Shown here piece by piece: positions 23,387 to 32,146 of a stretch of 41,782 bases of DNA. The translations under genes and the position numbers were made by a program. The stretch is from Nitrospirae bacterium GWC2_57_13 (GTDB taxonomy: Bacteria > Nitrospirota > UBA9217): contig MHDZ01000087.1 of NCBI GenBank assembly GCA_001805055.1, positions 1 to 41,782 of the forward strand. The letters are read 5' to 3'. Under the pieces are notes generated by a model. That model worked only from the letters and a program-made list of their open reading frames with translations. It did not search any database and was not told where the DNA came from. Every line of letters starts with the position of its first letter. The stretch's first letter is position 1.

Positions 23387-24214
23387 TCACTTTGCGTTTG
23401 GCGTAAAGAGCCGATTTTCGAGTTTGTCCTTGAATGACGCGATAGTTTCCTGCCCCTCTTTCGAGACAAGCCAGTTCACGAACTCCATGGCCTCCCGGTA
23501 CTTCACATAGGGATGCTTCTCCGGGTTCACGGCCATAACGCCGTACTGATTGAACAGGGCGGGATCGCCCTCAAGCAGGACGGCCATATCCAGGTTGTCC
23601 TTCGTGGACAGCCAGGTGCCCCGGTCCGTGAGTGTATAGGCGCGCTTCTCGTCGGCGATCCGCTGGGTCTTTTCCATGCCCTGGCCCACCTCAAGATACC
23701 AGTCCTGTCCCGCCGGGACGATGTTCGCCGTCTTCCAGATGGCCAGTTCCTTTGTGTGTGTGCCTGACCTGTCGCCTCGGGACACAAAGGGCTGTGCTGT
23801 CTCGGAGATTTTCCGGAGTGCGCCGGAAGCCAGTTTAATTCCCCTGATCTTCGCAGGATCAACAGGAGGGCCGATGACCACGAAGTCGTTGTACATCACA
23901 TCGCGACGGTTCACGAAGAAACCTTCAGCCAGAGCCTTCAGTTCCTGCTCCTTTGCATGGACCAGGACAACATCTGCGTCGCCCCGCTTACCGATTTCTA
24001 TGGCTGCGCCGGTGCCCACAGCTACTACGTCCACCTTGATTCCGGTCCTTTTTTCGAAGATCGGAAGGATGTAGTCGAAGAGTCCCGAGTTCTGGGTGCT
24101 CGTTGTTGACGCGCAGCGGATGCGGGAGATTTCTCCGTCCGTCGCAGCAAGCGGAGCAATGGGTGCAATAAGAAGGATGAGGGCGGATGTGATGCTGACA
24201 GCAAGGGTTCTCAT
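23387..24214 (-). CDS. tupA: Tungstate-binding periplasmic protein
   Basis: 275 residues with a signal peptide (about 1-24, ALILLIAPIAPLAA). The ligand region is diagnostic of TupA-type binders: CASTTSTQNSGLFDYILP, then TGIKVDVVAVGTGAAIEIG and GDADVVLVHA, with SRGDRSGTH lower down. The TTSTxxSGL motif separates these from molybdate ModA. Tungsten supply suggests tungsto-enzymes such as formate dehydrogenase or aldehyde oxidoreductase elsewhere in the genome. Start 24214 follows GAGGTG and the promoter at 24238-24265. Confidence 0.9.
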   Translation of the reverse strand: MRTLAVSITSALILLIAPIAPLAATDGEISRIRCASTTSTQNSGLFDYILPIFEKRTGIKVDVVAVGTGAAIEIGKRGDADVVLVHAKEQELKALAEGFFVNRRDVMYNDFVVIGPPVDPAKIRGIKLASGALRKISETAQPFVSRGDRSGTHTKELAIWKTANIVPAGQDWYLEVGQGMEKTQRIADEKRAYTLTDRGTWLSTKDNLDMAVLLEGDPALFNQYGVMAVNPEKHPYVKYREAMEFVNWLVSKEGQETIASFKDKLENRLFTPNAK

Positions 24215-24237
24215 GCAAGCACCTCGGAATGAGGTAC

Positions 24238-24265
24238 AGTATAGCAGGGCCCGATATATTTTCAA
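24238..24265 (-). promoter_or_regulatory. Sigma-70 extended -10 promoter of tupABC
   Basis: Minus strand TTGAAA (24265-24260), 16-bp spacer ending TGC, TATACT (24243-24238). Predicted start near 24231, 17 nt before the tupA ATG. No molybdate/tungstate cofactor riboswitch is recognisable. Confidence 0.7.
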
Positions 24266-24640
24266 AGCCGGAAAGCATATTTATCTGTAAAATGTCAGCG
24301 GCGGGTCTCTTTATCTTTTTGCGGTTTCATCTAGCAGTGCGCGAGACGGCGTCCTGAAGGCATAGGCCGGGAACAGGTGCAGGCTTGCTTATCCCAAGGC
24401 AAGGAGGGCGTTCCGTCACTGCTTGTCACGTCGGCGCTGCCTGCTTCAGGGTTCCGCAAGCCGTCAGTCCGTGCAATCCTTCATCTGGAGCTAGTGTATA
24501 TTTGCAGAATTTTATTGGTGAAACTCATCCCGATTTATGGTATATTAAATTGTTTTTCGGCCTCATTCCGTTCCGGAAGGTCGAAGTTCACTGTGGCGGT
24601 CCGTAATAAACTATGGGCCAGGCAACACTGAGGAGGCGCG
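24266..24640. other. Intergenic region between tupA and the flavoenzyme gene
   Basis: 375 bp without a credible gene; the overlapping short ORFs have no ribosome-binding sites or family pattern. An extended -10 on the plus strand (TGGTATATT, about 24538-24546) in an AT-rich stretch is the best promoter candidate for the gene at 24641. Nothing else was recognised. Confidence 0.4.
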
Positions 24641-25753
24641 TTGAAATCAGCAGCTCTGAAACCGCTTGTTATCAAAGGTAAAAAAATTTCCGTGCCGATC
24701 ATACAGGGAGGCATGGGTGTGGGGGTCTCTCTGTATCCGCTTGCCGCAGCAGTGGCGCGGGAAGGCGGCGTAGGCGTCGTATCGAGCGCTGTTCTGGACC
24801 GGCTCGTATCGAAGCGGAGCGGGAAAAAGGTTAATTCCTACGAAGCAGCTTATGAAGAGGTCTCGCTTTCCAAGGAGGCTGGAGCAGGCGCAGGCGGCGG
24901 TGTCGGCATCAATATCATGATTGCCCTGGTGCGCGATTACGATGCCTCGGTCAGAGGCTCTCTCGACGCAGGGGTGGATTTCATCATCTCCGGCGCCGGG
25001 CTTCCGCTCGGACTTCCCGCGATCCAGCCGCCAAAGGACACGGCGCTCATCCCCATCGTCTCCTCAGCGCGGGCACTCGATATCATATGCAAAAAGTGGG
25101 AGAAGCTCGGGTACCGGCCTGATGCGGTGGTGCTCGAGGGCCCCCTTGCCGGCGGTCATTTGGGATTCAAATTCGATGAGATCGAAAGCGAGTCGAACAA
25201 GCTCGAGAACCTCCTTCCGCCGGTCAAGGACATGGCGAAAAAACACGGCGATTTTCCCGTGATCGTAGCGGGCGGTATATATCTTTACGAGGACATCGTT
25301 CGCTTCATGCAGATGGGAGCCGACGGCGTCCAGATGGGAACGCGCTTTCTGGCAACAGAGGAAAGCAGCGCCTCGGAAGCGTATAAGCAGGCGGTCGTCC
25401 TGGCGAAGGAAGAGGACATCATGGTCGCTTCCCGGCCGGGCTCTCCTTGCGGGCTTCCCTTCCGGATCATCAAACAGTCTCCCATGTTCGCCTCGACGCT
25501 CAAACAGCTCAGAACCCCCAAGTGCGACAAAGGCGCGGTGTTGCTGAAAGACAAGGACGGCAAGTTCAGCGTCTGCCCTGCGAAGGAAGACAACGAAAAT
25601 TATTTCTGCATCTGCAACGGCCTTTTGAGTTCCGGCGACTATAATCCTGGCGAGGAAGAGCCGCTGTACACCGTCGGCACCAATGCTTCCCGGGTCGACC
25701 GCATCGTTTCCGTCAAGACGCTTATGGATGAACTTGTCGGCAAAAAGAAGTGA
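24641..25753 (+). CDS. Nitronate monooxygenase / FMN enoyl-reductase-like protein
   Basis: 370 residues with an FMN-binding TIM barrel. PIIQGGMGVGVSLYPLAAAV opens the barrel, then GVGINIM, DFIISGAGLP, LEGPLAGGHLGF with the active-site His, IVAGGIYLYEDIV and ADGVQMGTRFLATEE. Such enzymes oxidise nitronates or, in the FabK branch, reduce enoyl-ACP; sequence alone does not separate them. A C-terminal extension of about 80 residues adds a Cys cluster (SPCGLP, TPKCDKG, VCPAK, YFCICNGLL) that may bind metal. Start is TTG 24641, fixed by GAGGAGG 4 nt upstream. Confidence 0.85.
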   Translation: MKSAALKPLVIKGKKISVPIIQGGMGVGVSLYPLAAAVAREGGVGVVSSAVLDRLVSKRSGKKVNSYEAAYEEVSLSKEAGAGAGGGVGINIMIALVRDYDASVRGSLDAGVDFIISGAGLPLGLPAIQPPKDTALIPIVSSARALDIICKKWEKLGYRPDAVVLEGPLAGGHLGFKFDEIESESNKLENLLPPVKDMAKKHGDFPVIVAGGIYLYEDIVRFMQMGADGVQMGTRFLATEESSASEAYKQAVVLAKEEDIMVASRPGSPCGLPFRIIKQSPMFASTLKQLRTPKCDKGAVLLKDKDGKFSVCPAKEDNENYFCICNGLLSSGDYNPGEEEPLYTVGTNASRVDRIVSVKTLMDELVGKKK

Positions 25754-25910
25754 TGAACAGGCGGGAATGGAGCGCGGCTTCGAGCAGCGTCCATTTCCTG
25801 CCCGTTGAGATCGCGCGAGATATTCTTTTGGCCATGTTGTGTGTTCCATTGATCGAGTGATGCTTCCCGCACCCCCCGGCGCTTCCGCTTCATCCCCAGG
25901 TTTTTTACAT

Positions 25911-25940
25911 TTGACACTTCTTTCGCCCATCTGGTATAGT
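25911..25940 (+). promoter_or_regulatory. Sigma-70 promoter of the trp operon
   Basis: TTGACA (25911-25916), 18-bp spacer, TATAGT (25935-25940). The leader to trpE is only about 23 nt, too short for a peptide-based attenuator, T-box or TRAP site. Confidence 0.78.
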
Positions 25941-25969
25941 AGCCAAACCCTCATTTTGCAAGGAGTTTT

Positions 25970-27454
25970 ATGTTCCGGCCCACGCTTGAAGAGTTCCGGG
26001 AAAAGGCGAAGCAGGGCAACCTGATCCCCGTCCATCGGGAGATCCTTGCCGACATGGAGACGCCTGTCTCGGCCTTCCGGAAGATCGACGACGGCCGAAA
26101 TGCTTTTCTGCTCGAGAGTATGGAAGGCGGGGAAAAGTGGGCACGATATTCTTTTCTCGGCAGCGCGCCCTCCATCGTGATTCGGAGCTTCGGTAGGAAG
26201 GCCGAGGTCGTCAGGAACGGCAAGGCCGAGTCCGTCTTGTTCACCAACGATCCCCTGGAGGTGGTCCGGCAGGTATTGTCCGAATACCGGCCTGTGCCCG
26301 ATGCGTCGCTGCCGCGCTTCAATGGCGGAGCTGTCGGGTTCCTTGGATATGATGTGGTCCGGTTCTTCGAGGAACTGCCTGACAAGCCGAAGGAACAGCT
26401 CGATATCCCCGACGTCTTCTTCATGGTCACCGACACCATCGTCATCTTCGACAATATCCGGCATATGATCAAGGTGGTGTCCAACGCCCATGTCAATGGC
26501 GGGTCTGTTGAATCGGCCTATGAAGAGGCAAAGGCAAAGATCGACGAGATCGTGAAGAAGCTGAAAGACAGGGTCAGGGGCCAGGGGTCAGGGGTCAGGG
26601 GAAAAAGGCCAAAGGACCAGCAACTTACGTCCAACTTCACGCAAGCGGCGTACGAGCAGGCAGTGCTGAAGGCGAAGGAGTACATCAAGGCAGGCGATAT
26701 CTTTCAGGTCGTGCCTTCCCAGCGGTTTCAGGCGCCGATCACTGCCGACCCATTTGAGATATACCGGGCCCTGCGGCTCATCAATCCTTCGCCCTATATG
26801 TATTTCCTGCGCTGCGGAGACACGGTCGTGGCGGGCGCATCGCCAGAGGTGATGGTGCGGCTCGAAGGCGGGAAGATCGACCTCCGGCCTATTGCTGGCA
26901 CGCGCCGGCGAGGTGCCTCGGAGGACGAGGACCGTGCCCTGGCAGCGGAGTTGCTGGCCGACCCCAAGGAGCGGGCCGAGCACATCATGCTCGTGGACCT
27001 GGGCCGGAACGATGTGGGCCGGGTGAGCCTTCCTGGCAGCGTGAACGTGAGCGAACTCATGGTCGTCGAGCGGTATTCCCATGTGATGCACATTGTCTCG
27101 AACGTGCGCGGTGACCTCTCGGACGGAAAGGACGCCTACGACGTTGTCCGGGCATGTTTTCCGGCGGGTACGGTCACGGGGGCGCCCAAGGTTCGGGCCA
27201 TGGCGATCATCGACGAACTGGAGCCCACGCGGCGCGGGCCCTATGCGGGGGCAGTGGGGTATTTCGGGTTCTCAGGATCCATGGACACCTGCATCACGAT
27301 CCGCACCCTGGTCATCAGGGACGGGACGGCATACATCCAGGCCGGCGGCGGTGTGGTCGCTGACAGCGATCCCGCGGCGGAATATCAGGAAACGGTGAAC
27401 AAGGCAAAGGCCATGATGCGCGCCGTGGAGATGGCGGAAGAGGGGCTGGACTAA
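25970..27454 (+). CDS. trpE: Anthranilate synthase component I
   Basis: 494 residues. Converts chorismate plus ammonia from TrpG to anthranilate, the first committed step to tryptophan. The feedback site LLESMEGGEKWARYSFLG (about 45-62) implies inhibition by tryptophan. The catalytic half has IFQVVPSQRF, RPIAGTRRRG, HIMLVDLGRND, FPAGTVTGAPK and GYFGFSGSMDT. Between the halves, residues about 201-211 (RVRGQGSGVRG) are encoded by a GGGGTCA heptamer array, an in-frame low-complexity linker. AAGGAG precedes the ATG. First gene of a trp operon with roughly 90-180 bp repeat-bearing gaps downstream. Confidence 0.96.
   Translation: MFRPTLEEFREKAKQGNLIPVHREILADMETPVSAFRKIDDGRNAFLLESMEGGEKWARYSFLGSAPSIVIRSFGRKAEVVRNGKAESVLFTNDPLEVVRQVLSEYRPVPDASLPRFNGGAVGFLGYDVVRFFEELPDKPKEQLDIPDVFFMVTDTIVIFDNIRHMIKVVSNAHVNGGSVESAYEEAKAKIDEIVKKLKDRVRGQGSGVRGKRPKDQQLTSNFTQAAYEQAVLKAKEYIKAGDIFQVVPSQRFQAPITADPFEIYRALRLINPSPYMYFLRCGDTVVAGASPEVMVRLEGGKIDLRPIAGTRRRGASEDEDRALAAELLADPKERAEHIMLVDLGRNDVGRVSLPGSVNVSELMVVERYSHVMHIVSNVRGDLSDGKDAYDVVRACFPAGTVTGAPKVRAMAIIDELEPTRRGPYAGAVGYFGFSGSMDTCITIRTLVIRDGTAYIQAGGGVVADSDPAAEYQETVNKAKAMMRAVEMAEEGLD
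26571..26601. repeat. GGGGTCA heptamer array inside trpE
   Basis: Four consecutive 7-bp units (one with CCA) plus GGGG, coding for the Arg/Gly-rich inter-domain linker of TrpE. Gain or loss of one unit would shift the frame. Confidence 0.85.
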
Positions 27455-27477
27455 ATACAAAAAAGCCAAGACGGTTT

Positions 27478-27618
27478 TCTCGCAAAGACGCAAAGGACGC
27501 AAAGAAAAGCAGGTCAAAAACGAGACAGGTAATTATTTGAAGATGAGGGCTTGAATAAAAATCCTCACGCCCTGGTTTTAGAGTTCTAAAGATTTCCTTT
27601 GCGCCTGCGAGAGACGAT
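27478..27618. repeat. Dyad element between trpE and trpG
   Basis: Left arm with CGCAAAGACGCAAAGGACGC (27481-27500). Right arm CCTTTGCGCCTGCGAGAGAC (27597-27616) is its imperfect reverse complement. The spacer is about 95 bp and includes GAGGGC/GCCCT (27545-27573). Confidence 0.55.
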
Positions 27619-27633
27619 TTTTAGGGGTACTGT

Positions 27634-28197
27634 ATGCTTTTAATGATCGACAATTACGATTCCTTCACCTACAACCTGGTCCAGTACTTCGGAGAGCTGG
27701 GGCAGGAGATGAAGGTCTTTCGGAACAACAAGATCGCGATCTCCGAGATCGAGGCGATGAAGCCTGAGCGGATCGTCGTATCGCCGGGCCCCTGCACGCC
27801 GAAAGAGGCGGGGATATCCATCGAGGTGATAAAGCACTTCGCAGGCAAAGTGCCGGTCCTGGGCGTCTGTCTGGGCCACCAGTCCATCGGCGAGGCCTTC
27901 GGCGGCGACGTGATCCGGGCTCCCTATCTGATGCACGGCAAGACCTCCATGATCCATCACGACAACCGGACCCTTTTTGCGGGTCTGCCGAACCCCTTCG
28001 AAGCCACCCGATACCATTCGCTCATCATCAAACGCGAGACCCTGCCTGATGCGCTCGAGATTTCGGCATGGACCGAGGACGGCATGATCATGGGCGTCCG
28101 GCACAAACAGTTCAAGGTCGAAGGTGTGCAGTTCCATCCTGAATCGATCCTCACCGGCGCGGGTAAGGACCTGCTCAGGAATTTTTTAAAGCTTTAA
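27634..28197 (+). CDS. trpG: Anthranilate synthase component II (glutamine amidotransferase)
   Basis: 187 residues. Releases ammonia from glutamine for TrpE. Class I amidotransferase motifs: [19 protein letters not shown] at the start, oxyanion [10 protein letters not shown], nucleophile [21 protein letters not shown] and the catalytic His/Glu in [10 protein letters not shown]. The same subunit can serve aminodeoxychorismate synthase (PabA), and no separate pabA is visible here. AGGGG lies about 8 nt before the ATG. It is 179 bp from trpE, an unusually loose spacing for this pair. Confidence 0.95.
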   Translation: MLLMIDNYDSFTYNLVQYFGELGQEMKVFRNNKIAISEIEAMKPERIVVSPGPCTPKEAGISIEVIKHFAGKVPVLGVCLGHQSIGEAFGGDVIRAPYLMHGKTSMIHHDNRTLFAGLPNPFEATRYHSLIIKRETLPDALEISAWTEDGMIMGVRHKQFKVEGVQFHPESILTGAGKDLLRNFLKL

Positions 28198-28203
28198 ACC
28201 AAT

Positions 28204-28285
28204 TACGGCCGCAAAGGCACAAAGGCATGAAGAAGTCTTACCTGGTTCGTTTTTCTTCGAGTCTTCGTGACTTCGTGGCGAGGGG
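28204..28285. repeat. Dyad element between trpG and trpD
   Basis: CCGCAAAGGCACAAAGGC on the left pairs imperfectly with CTTCGTGACTTCGTGGCG on the right. Same family as 828-915 and 27478-27618. Confidence 0.55.
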
Positions 28286-28292
28286 TGGGTTG

Positions 28293-29306
28293 ATGATCAA
28301 AGAAGCCATCACAAAGGTCGTTGCAGGCACGAGCCTGTCGGAACAGGAAGCCGAGGCGGTGATGCGGGAGATCATGCAGGGCGAGGCCACGGACGCCCAG
28401 ATCGCCTGCTACATCACCGCACTCCGGTTAAAGGGCGAGACGGTGGAAGAGATCACGGGCTCCGCGCGGCTCATGCGCGAGAAGGCGGTCCCCATCAGGC
28501 TTGACGCGCCCTTTCAGGTGGACACCTGCGGCACAGGCGGGGACATGGCCCATACCTTCAACATCTCGACCACTGCCGCTTTCGTTGCCGCCGGCGCAGG
28601 CGTGACCGTGGCAAAGCACGGCAACCGGTCCGTGTCCAGCAAGAGCGGCAGCGCCGACGTGCTTCAGGCCCTGGGCGTGAACCTGGAGATCCCGTCCCTT
28701 CGGGTGGAAGAATGCCTGCGCGAGGTGGGCATCGGCTTTCTTTTCGCGCCCATGATGCACCTGGCCATGAAGTACGCAATCGGGCCGCGGCGTGAGATCG
28801 GGATCCGTACGATCTTCAATCTTCTCGGTCCGCTTACGAACCCTGCCGGCGTGAAGTCCCAGATCATGGGCGTGTACTCCGCGGAACTTACCGGCATGCT
28901 GGCCCAGGCCCTTGGCAACCTGGGGCTTTCCCGGGCCTTCGTGGTTCATGGCATGGACGGCCTCGATGAGATCACGATCACGGACAAAACAAAGGTTTCG
29001 GAGTATCGGGACGGCCAAGTGAGGGATTTCTTCGTCCATCCTTCGGATTTCGGGCTCAAGACCGGGAAACGCGAGGACCTGAAGGGCGGCGACGCTACGG
29101 AGAACGCTAAGATCACCTTGGAAGTGCTGAAGGGCGAAAAAGGAGCGCGGCGGGACATTGTACTTTTGAATGCCTCTGCCGCGCTGACGGCCTCGGGAAA
29201 AGCAAAGGACTTCAAGGAGGGCATCGCGCTCGCAGTGCGATCCCTCGATTCGGGAGCGGCACTGAAAAAACTGGAAGAACTGAAAGACTTTACAAATAAA
29301 CCATAA
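28293..29306 (+). CDS. trpD: Anthranilate phosphoribosyltransferase
   Basis: 337 residues. Joins anthranilate to PRPP, the second tryptophan step. VDTCGTGGDMAHTFNIST carries the PRPP-binding GTGGD, followed by VAKHGNRSVSSKSGSADVL, a distal Arg in IGPRREIGIRTIFNLLGPLTN (given here as its IGIRTIFNLLGPLTN part) and VHGMDGLDEIT. Start 28293 follows GAGGGGTGGG. The in-frame ORF from 28227 reads through the dyad repeat and was rejected. Separate TrpG and TrpD proteins, not a fusion. Confidence 0.95.
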   Translation: MIKEAITKVVAGTSLSEQEAEAVMREIMQGEATDAQIACYITALRLKGETVEEITGSARLMREKAVPIRLDAPFQVDTCGTGGDMAHTFNISTTAAFVAAGAGVTVAKHGNRSVSSKSGSADVLQALGVNLEIPSLRVEECLREVGIGFLFAPMMHLAMKYAIGPRREIGIRTIFNLLGPLTNPAGVKSQIMGVYSAELTGMLAQALGNLGLSRAFVVHGMDGLDEITITDKTKVSEYRDGQVRDFFVHPSDFGLKTGKREDLKGGDATENAKITLEVLKGEKGARRDIVLLNASAALTASGKAKDFKEGIALAVRSLDSGAALKKLEELKDFTNKP

Positions 29307-29321
29307 TACCAATGAGCATTT

Positions 29322-29383
29322 CGGAATGCGGAATGCGGAATAAAGATTGGAGCCAAGGCTTTCTATCCGTGTTCATCCGTGGC
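29322..29383. repeat. Heptamer array plus half of an ATCCG-type element before trpC
   Basis: CGGAATG, CGGAATG, CGGAATA (29322-29342), then TATCCGTGTTCATCCGTGGC (29364-29383), which resembles one arm of the 175-bp elements. Confidence 0.55.
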
Positions 29384-29397
29384 AAAATAGTCATTCA

Positions 29398-30183
29398 ATG
29401 ATTTTAGACGATATCATCGCATACAAACGAACAGAGCTGGCAGAGACAAAACGGCGCGTCCCCTTGGCGGAGATCCGCTCTCGCGCAAAGGACGCCGGTG
29501 CCGTGCGGGGTTTTGAAAAGGCGCTCACAGGCAATGATATCCGGTTGATTGCCGAGGCAAAGAAAGCGTCGCCATCCAAGGGCGTGATCTGCGAGGATTT
29601 CGACCCCGTGAAGATCGCACAGTCCTATGAAGGGTCGGGCGCTGCGTGCATTTCCGTCCTTACGGAAACAAAGTACTTTCAGGGGAGCCTCGATTACCTC
29701 GGCTTGATCCGGAAGGCCGTGAAGATTCCGCTGCTCCGAAAGGACTTCATCATTGACGAGTACCAGATCTTCGAAGCGCGGGCAGCAGGGGCGGATGCAT
29801 TTCTGCTTATCTCTGCCTGTCTTGAGAAGGCGCAGATGACCGACTTCCTGGGAATCGCGGCTGAGCTGGATCTCGATGTCCTTGTGGAGTCGCATACCCA
29901 CAAAGAACTGGACAAGGCGCTTTCGGCGGGCGCGACACTCGTGGGCATCAACAACCGGGACCTCAGGACCTTCACGGTGAGCCTCGATACGACCCTTGCT
30001 ATGCTGAAGGACATCCCCGATGACCGCATTGTGGTGAGCGAAAGCGGTATTATCACGCGCGATGATGTGGAAAAACTTCACCGGGCCGGCGTGGATGCGA
30101 TTCTGGTGGGCGAGAGCCTGATGCGGGAGAAGGACATCGGGAAGAAGGTCAAAGAACTATTGGGGGCAAGCTCTAAATCCTAA
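29398..30183 (+). CDS. trpC: Indole-3-glycerol phosphate synthase
   Basis: 261 residues. Closes the indole ring from carboxyphenylamino-deoxyribulose phosphate. TIM-barrel motifs in order: LIAEAKKASPSKG (substrate Lys), SVLTETKYFQGS, PLLRKDFIIDEYQI, LISACL, VESHTHKELDKAL, GINNRDLRTF and VSESGI, then VDAILVGESLM. Monofunctional, not fused to TrpF as in E. coli. ATG 29398 was chosen because the longer ORF from 29347 is translated from a repeat; no clear ribosome-binding site is visible. Confidence 0.95.
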   Translation: MILDDIIAYKRTELAETKRRVPLAEIRSRAKDAGAVRGFEKALTGNDIRLIAEAKKASPSKGVICEDFDPVKIAQSYEGSGAACISVLTETKYFQGSLDYLGLIRKAVKIPLLRKDFIIDEYQIFEARAAGADAFLLISACLEKAQMTDFLGIAAELDLDVLVESHTHKELDKALSAGATLVGINNRDLRTFTVSLDTTLAMLKDIPDDRIVVSESGIITRDDVEKLHRAGVDAILVGESLMREKDIGKKVKELLGASSKS

Positions 30184-30290
30184 TATCGAAATTCTACACA
30201 ATATTGAATGACCAAATTTATAATTTTACCGTGGGAGATTTGAGATTGTTTAGAGTTTTGGATTTTGAATTTCCTATTTGAGGTTCCATT

Positions 30291-30911
30291 ATGATCAAAA
30301 TCAAGATCTGCGGCATAACGAACCGAGACGATGCGCTGGAAGCGTCGGATCTGGGCGCTGATGCCCTTGGATTCAACTTCTACACCGCGAGCCCCCGTTT
30401 CATCTCACCGGAAAAAGCAGCGGAGATCATCTTCCAACTGCCCCCCTTTGTCGTCCCCGTCGGCATTTTTGTGAACGAAACCGAGGAGCGCGTCCGCGAG
30501 ATCCAGGCGAAATCAGGAATCCAGGTCCTCCAGTTCCACGGCGATGAAAGCCCTGAGTTTTGCGAACGCTTTGAGAGCCGCGTCATCAAGGCCATCCGGG
30601 TGAAGGATTTGGAGAGCCTGCACAGCATCGTGCACTACAAGGTGACGGCCATGCTGCTCGACAGCCACGTAGACGGGCTGCAGGGCGGGACCGGTACTAC
30701 CTTCGATTGGGACCTTGCCAAGAATGCGGCCATCCTCCGGCGCATCATTCTGGCAGGCGGGCTGACGCCCGAGAACGTGGCGGCAGCGGTAAAGAAGGTG
30801 AAACCCTACGGCGTGGATGTGGCCGGCGGTGTCGAGAAGGAGAAGGGTCTCAAGGAGTTCACGAAAATGAAAAAGTTCATTACCGAGGTCCGGAAGGCGG
30901 CGAAGAAATGA
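30291..30911 (+). CDS. trpF: Phosphoribosylanthranilate isomerase
   Basis: 206 residues. Amadori rearrangement of phosphoribosylanthranilate, the step between TrpD and Trp[15 protein letters not shown] holds the catalytic Cys, followed by [45 protein letters not shown] with the catalytic Asp, FDWDLA and [14 protein letters not shown]. Its stop overlaps the trpB start (ATGA), so the two are translationally coupled. The AT-rich 107-bp gap upstream has no gene. Confidence 0.95.
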   Translation: MIKIKICGITNRDDALEASDLGADALGFNFYTASPRFISPEKAAEIIFQLPPFVVPVGIFVNETEERVREIQAKSGIQVLQFHGDESPEFCERFESRVIKAIRVKDLESLHSIVHYKVTAMLLDSHVDGLQGGTGTTFDWDLAKNAAILRRIILAGGLTPENVAAAVKKVKPYGVDVAGGVEKEKGLKEFTKMKKFITEVRKAAKK

Positions 30912-32101
30912 CAGCGATCCCCGACAAAAAAGGGCACTTCGGGATCTACGGCGGCAAGTTTGCTCCCGAGACCCTTATGCCCGCGCTCACCGAACTTGAG
31001 GCCGCTTATCTGGATGCAAAGAAGGACAAGGCCTTTCTGGCGGATATTGATTATTATTTCCGGGAGTTCATCGGGCGGCCTACGCCGCTCTATTTCGCAA
31101 AGCGGCTGACCGAGCACCAGAGCGGCGCGAAGATATATCTCAAGCGGGAAGACCTCTGCCACACAGGCGCCCATAAGATCAACAACTCTCTGGCCCAGGT
31201 GCTGCTCGCAAAGCGCATGGGCAAGACGCGGGTGGTGGCCGAGACCGGTGCGGGCCAGCACGGCGTGGCCACGGCCACGGCAGCGGCCATGTTCGGCCTG
31301 GATTGCGAGATCTATATGGGCACTGATGACGTGGCCCGCCAGTCCCTGAACGTCTTCCGCATGAAGCTGCTGGGCGCAACGGTCCGTCCAGTGGACATCG
31401 GGAGCAAGACCCTCAAGGACGCCATCAACGAGGCCATGCGCGACTGGATCACGAACGTGGGCCATACGCACTACGTTCTCGGCACGGTCTTCGGTCCCCA
31501 TCCCTTTCCCATGATGGTGCGTGATTTTCAGTCCGTTATCGGCCGTGAAGCAAGGAAGCAGATCATGAAGCTCGAAGGCCGGCTGCCTGACGCGCTCGTG
31601 GCTTGCGTGGGCGGCGGGTCGAACGCCATGGGCCTTTTTTACGAGTTTCTGAAAGAGGAATTCATCAAGATGTACGGCGTTGAGGCCGGCGGTCTGGGCA
31701 TCGAGCGCGGGAAGCACGCGGCACGGTTCGCGGGCGGATCGCTGGGCGTGCTGCAGGGCTCCAAGACCTACGTGCTCCAGGATGAGCAGGGCCAGATCGA
31801 GCTGACCCACTCCGTTTCCGCGGGATTGGACTATGCAGCTGTAGGTCCCGAGCATGCATTCTACCACGATACGGGCCGTATCGAGTATACTTATGCTATT
31901 GACGAAGAGGCCATGGAGGCATTTGATCTCCTGTCGCGCCTCGAAGGCATCATCCCGGCGCTCGAAAGCGCCCATGCGATCGCCTATTGCCTGAAGCTGG
32001 CGCCGACCCTGGGCAAGGAAAAGGTCATCATCGCGAACCTGTCAGGCAGGGGAGACAAGGACGTGATGCAGGTGGCGAAGATCAGGGGAGTGGAGCTGTA
32101 A
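30908..32101 (+). CDS. trpB: Tryptophan synthase beta chain
   Basis: 397 residues. Condenses indole with serine using [17 protein letters not shown] at the start marks the standard TrpB1 type. The PLP lysine is in [13 protein letters not shown], then [27 protein letters not shown], the phosphate loop [26 protein letters not shown] and LSGRGDKDV. Its last 47 coding bases (32054-32100) recur at 32823-32869. The partner trpA, usually immediately downstream, is 6 kb away behind the inserted block. Confidence 0.96.
   Translation: MTAIPDKKGHFGIYGGKFAPETLMPALTELEAAYLDAKKDKAFLADIDYYFREFIGRPTPLYFAKRLTEHQSGAKIYLKREDLCHTGAHKINNSLAQVLLAKRMGKTRVVAETGAGQHGVATATAAAMFGLDCEIYMGTDDVARQSLNVFRMKLLGATVRPVDIGSKTLKDAINEAMRDWITNVGHTHYVLGTVFGPHPFPMMVRDFQSVIGREARKQIMKLEGRLPDALVACVGGGSNAMGLFYEFLKEEFIKMYGVEAGGLGIERGKHAARFAGGSLGVLQGSKTYVLQDEQGQIELTHSVSAGLDYAAVGPEHAFYHDTGRIEYTYAIDEEAMEAFDLLSRLEGIIPALESAHAIAYCLKLAPTLGKEKVIIANLSGRGDKDVMQVAKIRGVEL
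32054..32100 (+). repeat. 47-bp direct repeat, copy 1 (3' end of trpB)
   Basis: Last coding bases of trpB. Identical at 43 of 47 positions to 32823-32869. Confidence 0.9.
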
Positions 32102-32146
32102 TGTGGAGCCAGCCGACCGTGTCGGCGTATTCGTATGGAGTGCGGA

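Noticed and set aside
24377-24631. Overlapping short plus-strand ORFs before the flavoenzyme gene
   Set aside because: No ribosome-binding site or family pattern; one overlaps the AT-rich promoter region.
25917-25969. Attenuator or T-box in front of trpE
   Set aside because: The predicted leader is only about 23 nt, too short for a leader peptide or alternative hairpins.
32135-32146. Earlier start (ATG 32135) for the nucleotidyltransferase
   Set aside because: The GGAG that best serves as ribosome-binding site lies inside this start, at 32137-32140.
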